Shown piece by piece: positions 20,641-31,809 of a stretch of DNA of 64,000 nucleotides. Position 1 is the first letter of the stretch. Each line of letters begins with the position of its first letter. The notes beneath the pieces are model-generated. The model saw nothing but the letters and a program-made list of their open reading frames with translations, did not search any database and was not told the origin of the DNA. This DNA comes from Argyresthia goedartella (lineage: Eukaryota; Arthropoda; Insecta; Lepidoptera; Argyresthiidae). Where the stretch lies: the NCBI GenBank assembly GCA_949825045.1, contig OX463815.1:18779231-18843230 (forward strand), written 5' to 3'. Both the position numbers and the translations under genes were made by a program.

Positions 20641-20868
20641 GACGACCCGAATGGCCGAGACGGCAGTGAATCCAAGGGTGCCGGGTTCGAGTCCCGGTGG
20701 GGGCAAATATTTGTTTAATGAGAACGGATGTTTGTACCCTAGTCATTGTTGTTTATATATCTAAGTATAATATTTATGTGTATCGTTGTCTAGTACCCAA
20801 GATACAGGGAATCCTATTTTGGGGCTAGATCAATGTGTGTAGATAGTGTCTAACGTATATATAAAAAA
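20641..20868 (+). mobile_element. tRNA-headed SINE (family 3)
   Basis: The head has GGCCGAGACGGCAGTG (A-box region) and GCCGGGTTCGAGTCCCGG (B-box region). The tail contains ATGTTTGTACC, CTAGTCATTG and TATCGTTGTCTAGTACCC, and an A-run near the end. This tail is typical of a common lepidopteran SINE/LINE pair. It is too long, and its anticodon arm too poor, for a functional tRNA. Confidence 0.7.
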
Positions 20869-20939
20869 AACTGGAATCGTTACATTGTAAAATTATATGT
20901 CTCTGGTTTATACGAATTCACCTGCTAAATACTTGTTAC

Positions 20940-21085
20940 GACGACCATTGTGGCCGAGCGGTCGGGGTTCTGCCTCCCTGCCTGAGGTCACGAGCTCGAA
21001 TCTCTGCGAGGCAAAAAAGGATGGATGCACCATTATAATAGTGCAGGCTGCAACACTGTTTAGAAACAGTAGTAAAGTGTAGTCT
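20940..21085 (+). mobile_element. tRNA-headed SINE fragment (family 4)
   Basis: GTGGCCGAGCGGTCGGGGTTC (A-box-like) is followed by GAGCTCGAATCTCTGCGAGG (B-box-like), then a short non-tRNA tail. It differs from the neighbouring SINE in head and tail. Confidence 0.55.
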
Positions 21086-22824
21086 TGGTCCTCAAGATGA
21101 TTCTTCAGCGACTTCCGAATCGTTAACGAGCATGTTTTGTTTACTGCAATCTCAGACACCATTAAATTACAGCAACTGTTAAGTTCAAAGTAGGTAGATG
21201 AATATCCTTGCAAGTTAATATGTTAAGCACAGAGAGATATAGTCAACGTTGGAAGTCAGAAGCCATATCATTTCGTATTTACATTTCGTCGGGACCTCGG
21301 CTCCGTCTCCACGCAAGTTTATGATTCCCGCTCAGTCAGCGAGTCAGGCGGGTGAAGTAATGCCTTTCAAAGACTCTTCATCAGTGCAAGTGTCATCTAC
21401 ACTAAGATGCCTTCGGACGTGCTCTGTACGAAAACCCATAAAATATTCGTCTCTGAATGCATTTCACGAACAACAGAGCCTTTGTCCTCTTTGCCATTAG
21501 GGATAGCACCCTGATGAAAATGCATTTGAATCTACTTACGAGTAGGTCTCCCTGAAAATAAACGCTCGCTGTAGGAAAATGTAGAAAGAATTTTCTGTGC
21601 TCAAGAAACTGGACTGTGACAGACATCTCTAACATACTGAGACTAAGAACAAAATATCATATACAAGCAGAAGTTCCGAAAACTAGCTGTTACTTATAAT
21701 AATAAGCATTGAACATCGTCTTCCCAGTACCTACGAAAAGTAATTAGTAAAAATATAATGAAAAAGTTCATTTTTATTTAGTCCTCGCCTCGCTCTTTAA
21801 GAGAAATGCCAAGTTAATGTCATTAGGAAAATTCATGATACGGAACATAGTCATAAAGAGACCAGGCTTTGTAGGTTGGTCCGCAAACAGAAGACAAAAA
21901 GTTTTCCTTTGCAAAAGCAAAGGAAAACTTTTTAAAAATTATAAAATTTAATTATAAATTAAAAAATTTGGCTTAGCCTTTGTTTACCCGCTTGATGCGA
22001 TTAGGGCTGCCCGATCTTTCGCTTTGTAAGACATGGGTAGCGAGTGTAGCGAGCGACACGTAGGGCCCACGTATAGGCTATTTAAAAAAAAAACTTGAAC
22101 CCCATTTTGTTTATATGTACTGTGTCAAGACAATTAACAAGTGTGACTTAACTTAATAAAATATCAAATAAAAGACCAAAAACGGTGAAAAATTGCACCA
22201 ATTGTTATCCTATAAATAGGCATATGGGTAACCAAACAAAACAATCACACAAATATTGCCGTGGAAATACGACAATCTGCTAATCAAATTACCACATTCA
22301 ATGCGGACGAAGAACAAGGCTACATTGCATAATAACAGTTTCCTTTTAGTTTATTTGTCATTGTTGGTTTTTTTGACCAGATAATTGGTTTGATCTTTGC
22401 TCCTCTTAAGTTTTGCCATGGAATTTTTTAAATATACATATCCAAATCTATAAAATTAATTATGTTGCGATTGTCTATTATGAATAACAACACATGATAT
22501 ATTAAAAAAATACAGTGAAGATTTACAGGAATATTCCAGAAAATATTTTTAATGCAAACTTTCTGTATTAAGGAGGTATGTGGGTACACAAGTTACTTAT
22601 TTACTTAGCACCAAGCAGGTAACGATTATACGTAAGCTAGATACTCCATCAATCAATCAAAATATCTTTATTTCTGTACATATTAACAAATATATCCATT
22701 TACCATTTACCATTTACCATTTACCACGTTATTTTTTGCCTCTTCACTACTTTGGACCGTGTGTGAGAAGCATGTTGGTTTTTAGATAATTTTTAAAAAT
22801 AGGCTGGCTTCAAATATCACAAGA
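21086..22824. other. intergenic, one perfect hairpin
   Basis: Only the 21896-21933 hairpin stands out. The GC-richer stretch at about 21240-21500 has open frames but no recognisable protein. Confidence 0.5.
21896..21933. repeat. perfect 17-bp hairpin
   Basis: AAAAAGTTTTCCTTTGC, then loop AAAA, then its exact reverse complement. It is too short for an animal pre-miRNA and may be a foldback remnant. Confidence 0.8.
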
Positions 22825-23197
22825 AAAAACGGTCAAGTGGGAGTCTATCTCGTGCACGAAGGGTTCCATACCACCGTACAATGGTGGGGATGGTGTGGAG
22901 TGAATATTTTGGATTTCACATAGCAAAATGTTGTTTACAAAGTTATTGGTGCGGCTACTTTCGCACTCTATGTACGTAACCAGGTGCATTCATAAGGTTG
23001 TATGTGGTATTAAAAGAATTGATGTATGGGAGCCCCTTAAATATTTATTTTAATTTAATTTAATTTACAGCGGCAACAGAAATACATCATCTGTGAAAAA
23101 ATCATCTGTGTAACTATCACGGTTTATGAGATATAGCCTGGTGACAGACGGACATACAGACAGACAGACACCCTTTGGATACGGAACCCTAAAAATT
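22825..23197 (+). repeat. dispersed lepidopteran repeat, second copy
   Basis: It follows the 18052-18449 copy base for base over most of its length: CGGTCAAGTGGGAG at the start, GGTGACAGACGGACATACAGAC, and GGATACGGAACCCTAAAAA at the end. Confidence 0.8.
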
Positions 23198-23344
23198 ACA
23201 CATTAATTATTTTCAATAAATATGCAGGAATATTAATTCCATGCGCTCTTGTCATTAATATAATCTTGGATACTATTTTGCATTAAGTAATTTTAACATG
23301 GTTTTTAATTTACTCCAATGGCAATTTCAAAATGTCCATAGGTA

Positions 23345-23720
23345 TCGTGTTGCGAAGCGTCCATGGCCTAGCGGCATTCGCACATTGGAAACGATCGTGC
23401 GGGTAGCAACATCTGGCCGACATGGGTACTGGATGGGTGTCCGTTTCTATGTGGCATTTGATACGGACGCTTCCGTGTTTCGGATGACACGTTATACTGT
23501 TGGTCCCGGTTTTTATCGCTACTCGGTGGTAGAAGTCATAAAGCTGAGTCAGAGGCATTCATTCAGTGCCTAATACGGGATCAGCTTGATAACTTCTGAC
23601 AGTCGGGTTGGCCTCTAGCCCCCCCCCCCCCCCCGTGGTGGTAAGTCAATGGCTCAATCCTACTCGTATCCGGATAAAGGCCCGTAGCCCTCGGTGAGGA
23701 CATTAATGGTCTTTAGGCCT
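23345..23720 (+). mobile_element. tRNA-headed SINE (family 2), diverged, with poly-C tract
   Basis: It shares GTGTTTCGGATGACACG, ACTTCTGACAGTCGGGTTGGCC and ACTCGTATCCGGATAAAGGCCC with the 5793 and 57638 copies. A run of 16 C lies at 23619-23634. Confidence 0.65.
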
Positions 23721-23789
23721 CATTTTAGGCTCCCGGAACCTCCGATTCAACGAACAGGTTAATTCTCTTTTAAAACAAGATAAAAATAA

Positions 23790-23960
23790 ATGGAGGAATA
23801 GTGAGATATAGCGAGGCAACGCCGCCAGCCTTCTGGGACCTTGGCCCAGCGACGGCGGCAGTGACCTGGCTCAATTGTTTTATCTTTTATAAAATTTATA
23901 TTAAAGTGTTCGTTAGTATATTATTTTTATTTGAATGTACATATTTAACTAGGCTTTATT
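23790..23960 (+). mobile_element. 3' end fragment of a retroelement (shared with 56468-56585)
   Basis: The frame over 23806-23880 reads RYSEATPPAFWDLGPATAAV, which I associate with the end of common lepidopteran retroelement ORFs. The DNA word CCCAGCGACGGC.GCAGTGA recurs near 56476. No longer domain is present. Confidence 0.45.
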
Positions 23961-24003
23961 AACCTAAAATGTAAATATTATGTAAATATCTAACGTCAAA
24001 ATA

Positions 24004-24101
24004 GCAGCGTTTTACCTGAAATAAAACGTATATTAAACTACTTACCTAATTCGAAGCATAAACAATTGAGATAGGCATATCTCTTTTCCTTTTCCTTTTC
24101 C
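24004..24101 (-). repeat. DIRS left terminus (3' inverted repeat)
   Basis: 24047-24101 is the exact reverse complement of 28986-29040. 24004-24045 is the outer extension and pairs exactly with 24148-24189 in the ICR. Confidence 0.9.
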
Positions 24102-24147
24102 TTTGGATGATTGACTTGGTCACCAGGCAGAAATTACAGTATGCTTC

Positions 24148-24231
24148 GTAAGTAGTTTAATATACGTTTTATTTCAGGTAAAACGCTGCAATTAAACCAC
24201 TTGACCGTAATTCGAAGCATAAACAATTGAG
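24148..24231 (-). repeat. DIRS internal complementary region (circle-junction copy)
   Basis: 24148-24189 is the reverse complement of 24004-24045, and 24191-24231 is the reverse complement of 29017-29057. So the ICR contains the two outer ends fused, with one extra base (24190) between them. This is the diagnostic DIRS arrangement. Confidence 0.92.
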
Positions 24232-24496
24232 AAGTGTCTGTTATCGCCTGGTGATGAGAACGCCAATTTGATGGGTTAATTAGAACCAGTTATAAAGTCA
24301 CAGAGAAATGGACTTGAATAATTTGTTTAATTAAACGTAAACATAAAAATAGTAACATGTGCGTATGATTGTAAACATAAACCACGATAAAGGTAAGTAT
24401 AGTTAAGTAACCATTGGTAGGTAGTTCCTACTTAAATTATACATATTAATGATGGTTGCTAATTAATTAATCACTTTATACACTGACAAATGGTCA

Positions 24497-25600
24497 CTAA
24501 GTAACAGGATTAAAGAGAGTGGTAATGTTGTTACTCCTGGAGGTCTCTAATACTTGTCGTTTGTAAAACTTATTGAAAGTGTTTGAGGATCTCCAATTTC
24601 CCCGAGCCATAATATCTTCCATGGGGAAATTGTCCAACCAATTCTTGGAAGCAACTGCGGAGCGAACACTTCCAGGAGTAGCAACAATACCCGCTTGACG
24701 CATCAGGGTCTTGACCCACCATGCAATGACAGTTCTTGAGGCCGTACGAGCGGCACCTCTAGTTGTAATGAACAAGCTAGTGCTATTAGCTTCCTGCCGT
24801 CTCACTGAGAGCAGTAATACGGTTTGTTCCACCCAATATACAGGATCTAACTTCCTATTATTATCATTTTTATACAATCGCCAACCTGACTGCCTATGAT
24901 CAGCTGAGTCAGTCTTTGACCCAAAGGAAGGCCACATAGTTATAGAATTATCTTCTCTTATGTAGTGATTTTCATCTATCCTAAGCAGCTTTAAATCATG
25001 AATTCTTCTACCAGAACAGAGAACTAAAAGAGCAGAAGCCTGGCTCGATACATCAAAAATATTGTCATGATTAATTGACCTCTCACCAAGATACGAAACA
25101 AAGTCGTCAATATTCTAAATAGGCAACTTAACAGGAGTAGGTTTTCTAATCGAAATTGATTTTAAGACATGCTTTACTAAAACATGATTACTTAAAATAC
25201 CCGAATTATTTACATCACAAAGCGTAGAGACAACAGATTTGTGTACCATTATTGTATTGTAAGAAAGTTTGTATTTCAAATGTAAGTCAGCTATGAACCG
25301 AGCTAAATCTGAACCTGAGGGATTTTGAGGATTAATTTTACATTTTTTACACCATAAAACCCATCGGTTCCATGCTGGTTTGTAGGTTTTGAGGGTGGAT
25401 GCGCGCCACGAGCCTCTTAAAAGTTCTAATTGTGCATTATTCCAGTTACCTAAATTCTGCGACCACCCCCACATTTCCATACTTCCAAGACCAGATCCCG
25501 AACTCGGGGGGGTGGCAGCCCCGACGTCACATCGACTAGTACTTGGTCTAGGTTCTGTATCGTGAATGGTGGAGCTAGTGCACGTGACTGGAGATCCCCG
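24497..25600 (-). pseudogene. DIRS tyrosine recombinase, one in-frame TAG
   Basis: The N-terminal SAM-like core-binding domain includes SWRASTLKTYKPAWNRWVLW and LSYNTIMVHKSVVSTL. A TAG at 25117-25115 interrupts the same frame, which then continues NIDDFVSYLGERS, VLCSGRRIHDLKLL (first catalytic Arg), ITTRGAARTASRTV, GSVRSAVASKN (second Arg), ARGNWRSSNTFNKFY (W and the nucleophile Tyr). The enzyme would join the linear cDNA circle into the chromosome. It shares its reading frame with the RT. Confidence 0.85.
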
Positions 25601-25617
25601 CGCCAGAAAACTCTCTC

Positions 25618-26370
25618 TCAACGTGGTGCCGCTATCAAGTATGTTCCCGAGGCCTGATTGAGGTGGCTCAGGACTTTGGGTATCAAGAACGGGGGTGGAA
25701 ACAGCCAACCTAGATGGAAGTTCCAAATTATTGAGAAGGCATCGTGGGCTATCGCTTGACTGTCGTCTTGATCTTTCGACACGTATTGAGGGACTACGTG
25801 GGTACTGCTGGATGCAAATAGATCCACTGACGGAGTTCCCCATTTCTGGAATATAATTCTGGTGCACTGGGGCAATAGGTGCCACTCGGGGACTTGGCGA
25901 AAACGAGACAGATGGTCGGCGTGATTGTTGTACCTCCCCGGTATGTAATAAACATTGATAGTTATTTGGTACTGATCCATGAGGCGATAAAGTTGGAAGG
26001 TTATATCCATCAAGCGAGAGGATTTGGTTCCGCCTTCGTGGCGTAAGTAAGCTACCACCGTACGGTTGTCGCACTGTACAGTTACCGTTGACTGACTCAG
26101 ATATAGGGCATGACTTTGAAATACTTTCAAGATCGATAGCATTTCTTTCACGTTGCAGTGACAATTTTGCTCGTTCTGAGTCCAAGTTCCCCACAGAGAC
26201 TGGTTGTCTATTTGGGAACCCCAACCTAGATCCGAGGCATCTGTCGTTATGAAGTGGGTTGCTGGTGGAGGGTGCAGTAATGATGGCTGATGAACATTTT
26301 AAGCCCACCACTCTAAGTCGTTTATTGCATCTACAGGAAAGGTATAGACACTGAGGGGATTGTCCGGATT
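25618..26370 (-). CDS. DIRS RNase H domain (different frame from RT)
   Basis: In this frame one reads FPVDAINDLEWWA, a TAA (near 26300), then ITTDASDLGWGSQ (first Asp), VKEMLSILK (Glu), VQCDNRTVVAYLRHEGG (Asp) and NNHADHLSR (Asp). It ends at a TAG with LIAAPR. Together these are the four acidic positions of retroelement RNase H. The shift from the RT frame takes place around 26360-26390. The domain overlaps a long but non-homologous stretch of the RT/recombinase frame. Confidence 0.8.
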
Positions 26371-27292
26371 CAATGTTTAGATATTTCAAAAGTGCTCGGT
26401 AGTGTAACCTGCCCCTTCGAACAACAAAACTTGCAAAATTTAGGGCTCCTACTATGCTTTGTAACTGTTTTAGATTTGTCTTTCCTGAGTCCAGAATTTC
26501 GCAAATTTTGCCTTGCAATTGGGGTAGTTTTGTCCTTGGCAATCTCTTGGTGTTTGTCCAGGGATCCCATTGTACACCTAGATAAGCAAGAGATTTTTGT
26601 GGATTTAGGATAGATTTTTCGAAATTTATTTGCCAGCCCAACAGTTGCAAAGTTTTTATGAGGAAATTCACGTGACTCGACAGTATATGTGGGTATTGGT
26701 GAACTATCAGAAAATCATCCAGAAAAACCAAAATCCTTACACCTCTTCCTCTCATTATCTGGGCAATCCAATTGGTCAGGGTTGCAAATATCTTTCGAGC
26801 CGTGCTGAGACCAAAGGGTAGACACGTCATTTGGTACAGTTGACTCTGGTAAATGAGGCGCAAAAACCGTTTGTGAGACTCTGCCACTTTTAAGTGAAAA
26901 TATGCCTGTGAAAGGTCTAATTTGCACATCCAGTCTAGCGGCTGAATGAAGTCTGGGATCCTGAATACATTTATAAGGCTGAATCTGTCGGTCAGAACAC
27001 ACTCGTTGAGAGCTTTTAGGTTGAAAATCGGTAGAGCAGAACCATCGCTTTTTGCCACTAAAAAGAGGGTAGATAGGAAACTTGGAGTGAGGCTCGCAAT
27101 TTCCAGTATTCCTTGGCTTACCATGTTTTGAACTATGGATGTCATTTCTGGCGATACAGGATTATGAAATGCTTTGTTTTTCATATTGGGCATGATTAAA
27201 GGAGGTTTTCGTTGGAATGGTATTCGGTAACCTTGAATTATCTTGAGAAGAAACTGCGGTGCTTGCATTTCTCTCCAATGATCCACAAACAT
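26370..27292 (-). CDS. DIRS reverse transcriptase
   Basis: Minus-strand frame from 27292. Family blocks in order: PFQRKPPLIM, FLSTLFLVAKSDGS, PIFNLKALNECV, WMCKLDLSQAYFHLKV (catalytic Asp), YQMTCLPFGLSTA, RILVFLDDFLIV (FLDD replaces YxDD, the Asp pair at about 26714-26719), LGWQINFEKS, LAYLGVQWD. It copies the element RNA to cDNA. It is intact over all RT blocks. Confidence 0.9.
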
Positions 27293-27323
27293 TGATAACT
27301 GACCGGCTCTGAATCCCCTCCTG

Positions 27324-28663
27324 TCAATACTTACGTTTCTTGGCAGCGGTATTATAGCCCGAGGGTGATGACCCTCGCTTGTAACCGCTACGCCAACTCC
27401 TTTGGTTCTGGTTTGCCCCGCGGGAGCGAAAGGAACGTCTATTTACTGTACCACTACCTCGTTGATGATAGAAGTGTGGGGGCGCATGCCCTTGCGGAGG
27501 GCAATGGTTATGTAAGTTGCTGCCCTGCGAGGGAGCATTCCAAGTTTGGGAACCGTAGCCTTGCGAAGGCATACACATATTACAATTGCTACCCTGCGAG
27601 GGTGCCATTCGAGCTAAATATTGTCCCTGCGAGGGTACATGAACAGTAGAAAGTTGCCCCTGCGAGGGGCGTATTGGCCATTTTCCAACTTGCGAAGTTG
27701 AGGCACTTTTTGGTCCAGATGCAGGCCAAAAGGTCTTCTTGATACCACCTGCTTTTTCAAGCGCAGTAACCAGCTGCTCCGAGTTAAATAAGCTTACCTC
27801 TGTTGGGGGTATCTTTCGTATGGACGCTTTAACTAAGGGATCACGAATTGCATTAGTTATGCCATCCCTTCACATTTGTAAGGTTTCAGCTCTGTGGCCA
27901 CAAATAATTTGCAAAAGGTCTGCCAAGACCTTACTGAACTCACTGGATATAAAAATATCATTAAACTTTTGGTTAATGACCTCGATATTAAGAACGCCTT
28001 GTTCTTTGACCGCAGAATCCCCAATCCAAGTCATGAAACCACAAAGTTCGTTCTGCAGGGCCTCTTTCTGTTTTAAAATGCCATAGGTCAACGAGGCATA
28101 GGCTCTCTCCGTGTAAGCAAGGTGTTTGAGATTGTCATAAGCCTTAACTTCCTCATTTGTCTCGAGTTCGACAAAACCGGGGGTATAATTATACAGTTTT
28201 TGTGTTTCCGCGTAACGTACTTCACACCAGTCTGACTTGTTAAGAAACTGTATGTCTTTCAAAATCTCGAGGAACCGTTCGCTCATTTTTGGAACGGCCG
28301 GTTCCTTGAGCTTTGTCTCAACATTCAGTTCGTGTGAAAAACTTATACCATGTTCTTCCGATTGTCCGAAATCTTCATCTGCATAGAGGGAAATTGCATC
28401 ATCTAAGTTATTTGACAGTAATTGACTATTTCTCCTTTTACGCTCAGTACGGCGGCGCTTACTTTTTCCCCCCCTTTTTTTGTTATGGCGGCGTCGACGT
28501 GCGCGTTTACGTTTCGACACCTTGCATCGGAGGAACTCGTCGAAGAGCTGGAGCTACTAGTATCAGAGCTACTACTGCTGCTGTGCTTTTTATTCCTGCT
28601 AGCAGAATTGGAAGGGCCCGCCACTGGCTCCTCTTGCGAAACTAACGAGCTTTCGTTTTCCAT
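27324..28663 (-). pseudogene. DIRS Gag-like protein, one frameshift and one TGA
   Basis: It starts with MENESSLVSQEEP, then a serine tract (SSSSSSDTSSSSSSTSSS). A frameshift near 28520 leads into a very basic segment (KRKRARRRRHNKKRGGK). A middle domain (SERFLEILKDIQF, CEVRYAETQKLYNYTP) ends at TGA 27872-27870; after it the frame resumes RDGITNAIRDPLVK. The C-terminal part has five PSQG words and one PPQG, then an Arg/Ser-rich end and TAA. There is no CCHC zinc knuckle. The order and the position before RT fit a DIRS Gag. Confidence 0.75.
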
Positions 28664-28985
28664 ACTTATCTAAAAAATTATAAAAAATAATTGTACACGA
28701 ACCGAAAACCGTTAAACTTTTGACTTCTACCACTAAATGTGGATAGTTGAATAAAGAATATCTATATAACAGTGAAGATTGTTCGATAATCTTCAAAAAG
28801 GGAAAATATTAACGGTCGTTTGAAAATATTTTTAAATATTGACTCACCTGAAGCCGTAACGACCGTACCCGGCAAGGAAAAGAACGCCAATGAGCAAGAC
28901 GGGTTGCGCGCCCGATCGGCCGAGCTACCCCTCCCCTGGTGATGTCATGTGCGAGCGAGACAGAGCTATATACACGAATATCTAG
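28664..28985 (-). promoter_or_regulatory. DIRS 5' leader
   Basis: Between the 5' inverted repeat and Gag. On the minus strand a TATA-like GTATATAGC lies at about 28968-28976 near a GC-rich block, and a possible donor CAG|GTGAGT lies at about 28848-28856. The promoter assignment is an inference. Confidence 0.35.
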
Positions 28986-29057
28986 GGAAAAGGAAAAGGA
29001 AAAGAGATATGCCTATCTCAATTGTTTATGCTTCGAATTACGGTCAAGTGGTTTAAT

Positions 29058-30535
29058 AAACTATTTAAGACCCATCGAAATGCTGTACTGTACTCGGTAA
29101 CAGGAACACCTCCAACCATTTAGAAGTCGAGACTATAACAACCAGATATGTTTTACCATATACGGGCCCCATGAAGTATTTATTTTTTTATTTATTTAAT
29201 ATATATATATATAATTACAGTTCAGCTTGATCATCACATTTATCTTAAAAATCATCTAAAGTGTAAGGACACATTGATGATTAAGAAATTGATTACCAGA
29301 GTGGGACTTTATTTCTGTTATCAGTTTATTGTAAGCCCTTATTTGTCTTGTACTTCAACTGTAGGACGTAAAGTGTATGTTTTTATACTTGAGTTAAATA
29401 GTAAACAAAAATGACTCAGTCACATATCACGACATTTCGAAAGAATCACCATTGAAAAATGCATTAAATTGTCCTTAAATAACAACTTTATGCAAAAACG
29501 TATTTTGACGAAATTCCTGCACACAGATTATTAAAACGACAATTTAATTTCGTTTTAGGGATGGGTTTAAGTGATGAAATATTTTTGTAGATTTTCTCTT
29601 CTGTTCAAATATAGCGCGATCATTTTCTCATAATCGACTAAAATACGCCGTGCCGTGGAGGTATCCACCGAAGAATAATCATTATCGGTGGTAATAATCA
29701 TTATTTGAATCGATGATTTTTAAAACCCACTATTCGCGATTTTTACTCAATTTAAGCACTCGTGTTCCTAAATTCTTCACGAATAAAACTGCATATTACT
29801 GCACTTGAACTCATTGAATCAATCAATAAATGGTATCTCATTCTTGTCCATCAACAAGATGACGTTTATCTCGATTGTAAATTTTAATCATTGAAATTAT
29901 CTCGATTTTTTAAATATCTCGTAATCGCGCATCGATGAACTGTTTACCTTACGATTTTCTATTTAAATTAAATTTATTGTATAAAAGTAATATTTTTGTC
30001 AAATTTGTAAATTGTTGTGAAAAATCGATAAATTATCTAATAGGTCCTTTGAACATAAAATAAACGAAAATAAAATCGTTTTTTTTAACATAGATTCACT
30101 ATCACAAATTGTCTTTATTAATGTGAATGAATAAAACCAAGAACCAACCATTCGTCTCTACGCTTTACATGATGTCGTACGTCACGAATGTTCTCTTACG
30201 TTCTTTGATTTCTAAAAACCTTGACTTTCTTGTGGATTCGTGTTTACTCTTTGATTTGAACTGTGTTATTCTCCTGTACTGAAGTCCTATTGGCTTCTCT
30301 TCACGGACTATATTGCATACGATTTCATTGACCGATTATAGAAGGTAAGTATAACTATAATAATAACTAAGGCTGGTGTGAATTCAAAAGTGGGGTTGGT
30401 GGCTGTGTAAAATCTTATTCACTATACATCAGAAAACTTCACGAGCTTACAGATTGACACGCACCAACCACCATTTTGAATCAACATCAAGTGGTTTATA
30501 AATAATAGTGAACCCTTGACTTATTTCATTTCAAA
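29058..30535. other. intergenic, nothing recognised
   Basis: Very AT-rich, with (TA)n at about 29200-29213 and short inverted words around 29640-29720 (CGATTATTCTTCGG/ATCATTATCGGTGG type). No gene supported. Confidence 0.5.
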
Positions 30536-30539
30536 CATT

Positions 30540-31185
30540 ACAGTAGAGAAGGCGATTACCACGGCGAAATGGATGCCCACAATTGTAAAAAGTGGTAAAT
30601 ATAGAACACCACAGTATTTTTTTTTTGAGTTAGCCAATTTGCAACAGAAAATATAGGTATATTTTTATATTACAGGTTCAAAAATGTTTAGAAATTGGTG
30701 GAAACGGGGTCTGTTATAGTTTTGGATAATACCATATCACTCCAGACACGGCGAATGAGTGCCAAATATGAGCTGGCGGAAGGCAGATAAACAAGCCTGG
30801 CTGCAAGAAAAACAAATTAATTATGACGATAAGGAAAGCAGAAGCAGAGCTATCAAATTCAGTAAGGATAATTATAATAAAAGTTGTTGGCTTTCGTCAA
30901 AACGGCAGCCGAAAACTATATTATTTTATTGCGCCTTCCGCCCTTACCGCTGCGAACAAACCCCGATTGAATTAATATGGGCACAGCACAAATCTCATGT
31001 TGACAGAAACAACAAAAACTTAAATAAAGGAGTTGACGAATGTAGGGATAGCAAAAATGAGTGCAGCGTCGTGGAGAAAATGTATCGAATACATAATAAA
31101 AGAAGAAGACAGTGATGCAGCTCGATCGCATAATGGACACGGCTACCGACAACTTACCGACCTGCAGATTTGTGATTGATTTATC
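30540..31185 (+). pseudogene. IS630/Tc1-type transposase C-terminal remnant
   Basis: GTCTGTTATAGTTTTGGATAA reads VIVLDN (second catalytic Asp block). After a frameshift comes YHSRHGE, a stop, then the open frame NMSWRKADKQAWLQEK and TPIELIWAQHKSHVDRNN. The last word matches the NPIELIWxxxK block that carries the third acidic residue (E in PIELIW). The N-terminal half is not recognisable. Confidence 0.7.
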
Positions 31186-31808
31186 AGATAAAATAGAATG
31201 ATACTACAGACACAAACAATAGTGGTGTTAGTGTGACGTGTGGTGGTAGTACGGCGTAGTAATTTCTGAAGCACTTATTCTTATTCAAGTATTTTTTGTA
31301 ATCAGGTTACCGTAAATAAAACTTATTTTTGTTTTACAACATCTGAGGTTTTTTTCGTTATCTCGTAGACGTCTATATCTAGAAACGTTCTCTGAGAAAA
31401 AGACTTATACAACGACACATCACTTGTCGAGGTTTCAGAGTAACTAATAAACATAATTACTTAATTATTATTATTTACATAGTTACCAGTCTAGCTTGTA
31501 AAATTTATTTTTCTTTTTATTTCATAAACCATATCTTTAAAACCCTATCAATATCGGTGAATGTTATTTTTCGTTCACTGATCAATACTAATTCAACCTA
31601 TTTATTCATTCAATAAGGAACTTTCAGTATTTCATTCAGTGATAACCTTCCCGATGAAATGTCAATGTTATTGAAATAAAATAGTATAATAATAGTTTAG
31701 TTCTGGTCTGGAAGCCGTTTCTTCAAGTTGCAACCAGCGTTCTCTTAGTCGGCTGCACTTCCATTCAGTGCTGATTAGGATCTCTTTTGCACAATGCAGC
31801 AATATAAA
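31186..31808. other. intergenic, nothing recognised
   Basis: AT-rich DNA without coding signal or clear repeat ends. Confidence 0.45.
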
Positions 31809-31809
31809 T

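Larger units (their letters stand above)
24004..29057 (-). mobile_element. DIRS-type tyrosine-recombinase retrotransposon, 5.05 kb, near complete
   Basis: Order on the minus strand: inverted end, 5' leader, Gag, RT, RNase H, tyrosine recombinase, internal complementary region (ICR), inverted end. The 55-bp inverted repeats at 24047-24101 and 28986-29040 are exact. The ICR at 24148-24231 is complementary to both outer ends joined. DIRS elements integrate by a tyrosine recombinase through a circular intermediate and lack LTRs and DDE integrase. The copy carries a few stops and frameshifts and is probably dead, but only lightly decayed. Confidence 0.92.

Noticed and set aside
20641..20710. Possible tRNA (GGTTCGAGTC B box with GGCCGAGACGGC)
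   Set aside because: The anticodon stem is poor and a SINE tail with an A-run follows; not a functional tRNA.
21896..21933. Pre-microRNA
   Set aside because: The stem is only 17 bp, low in complexity, with a 4-base loop; animal precursors need a much longer stem.
25618..26360. Middle of the long minus-strand RT frame read as protein
   Set aside because: This part shows no family motifs and overlaps clear RNase H motifs in another frame. It is open by chance or for overlap reasons, so I did not treat it as a domain.
27365..27649. + strand open frame opposite the Gag C-terminus
   Set aside because: Shadow of the PSQG-rich minus-strand Gag; no independent support.
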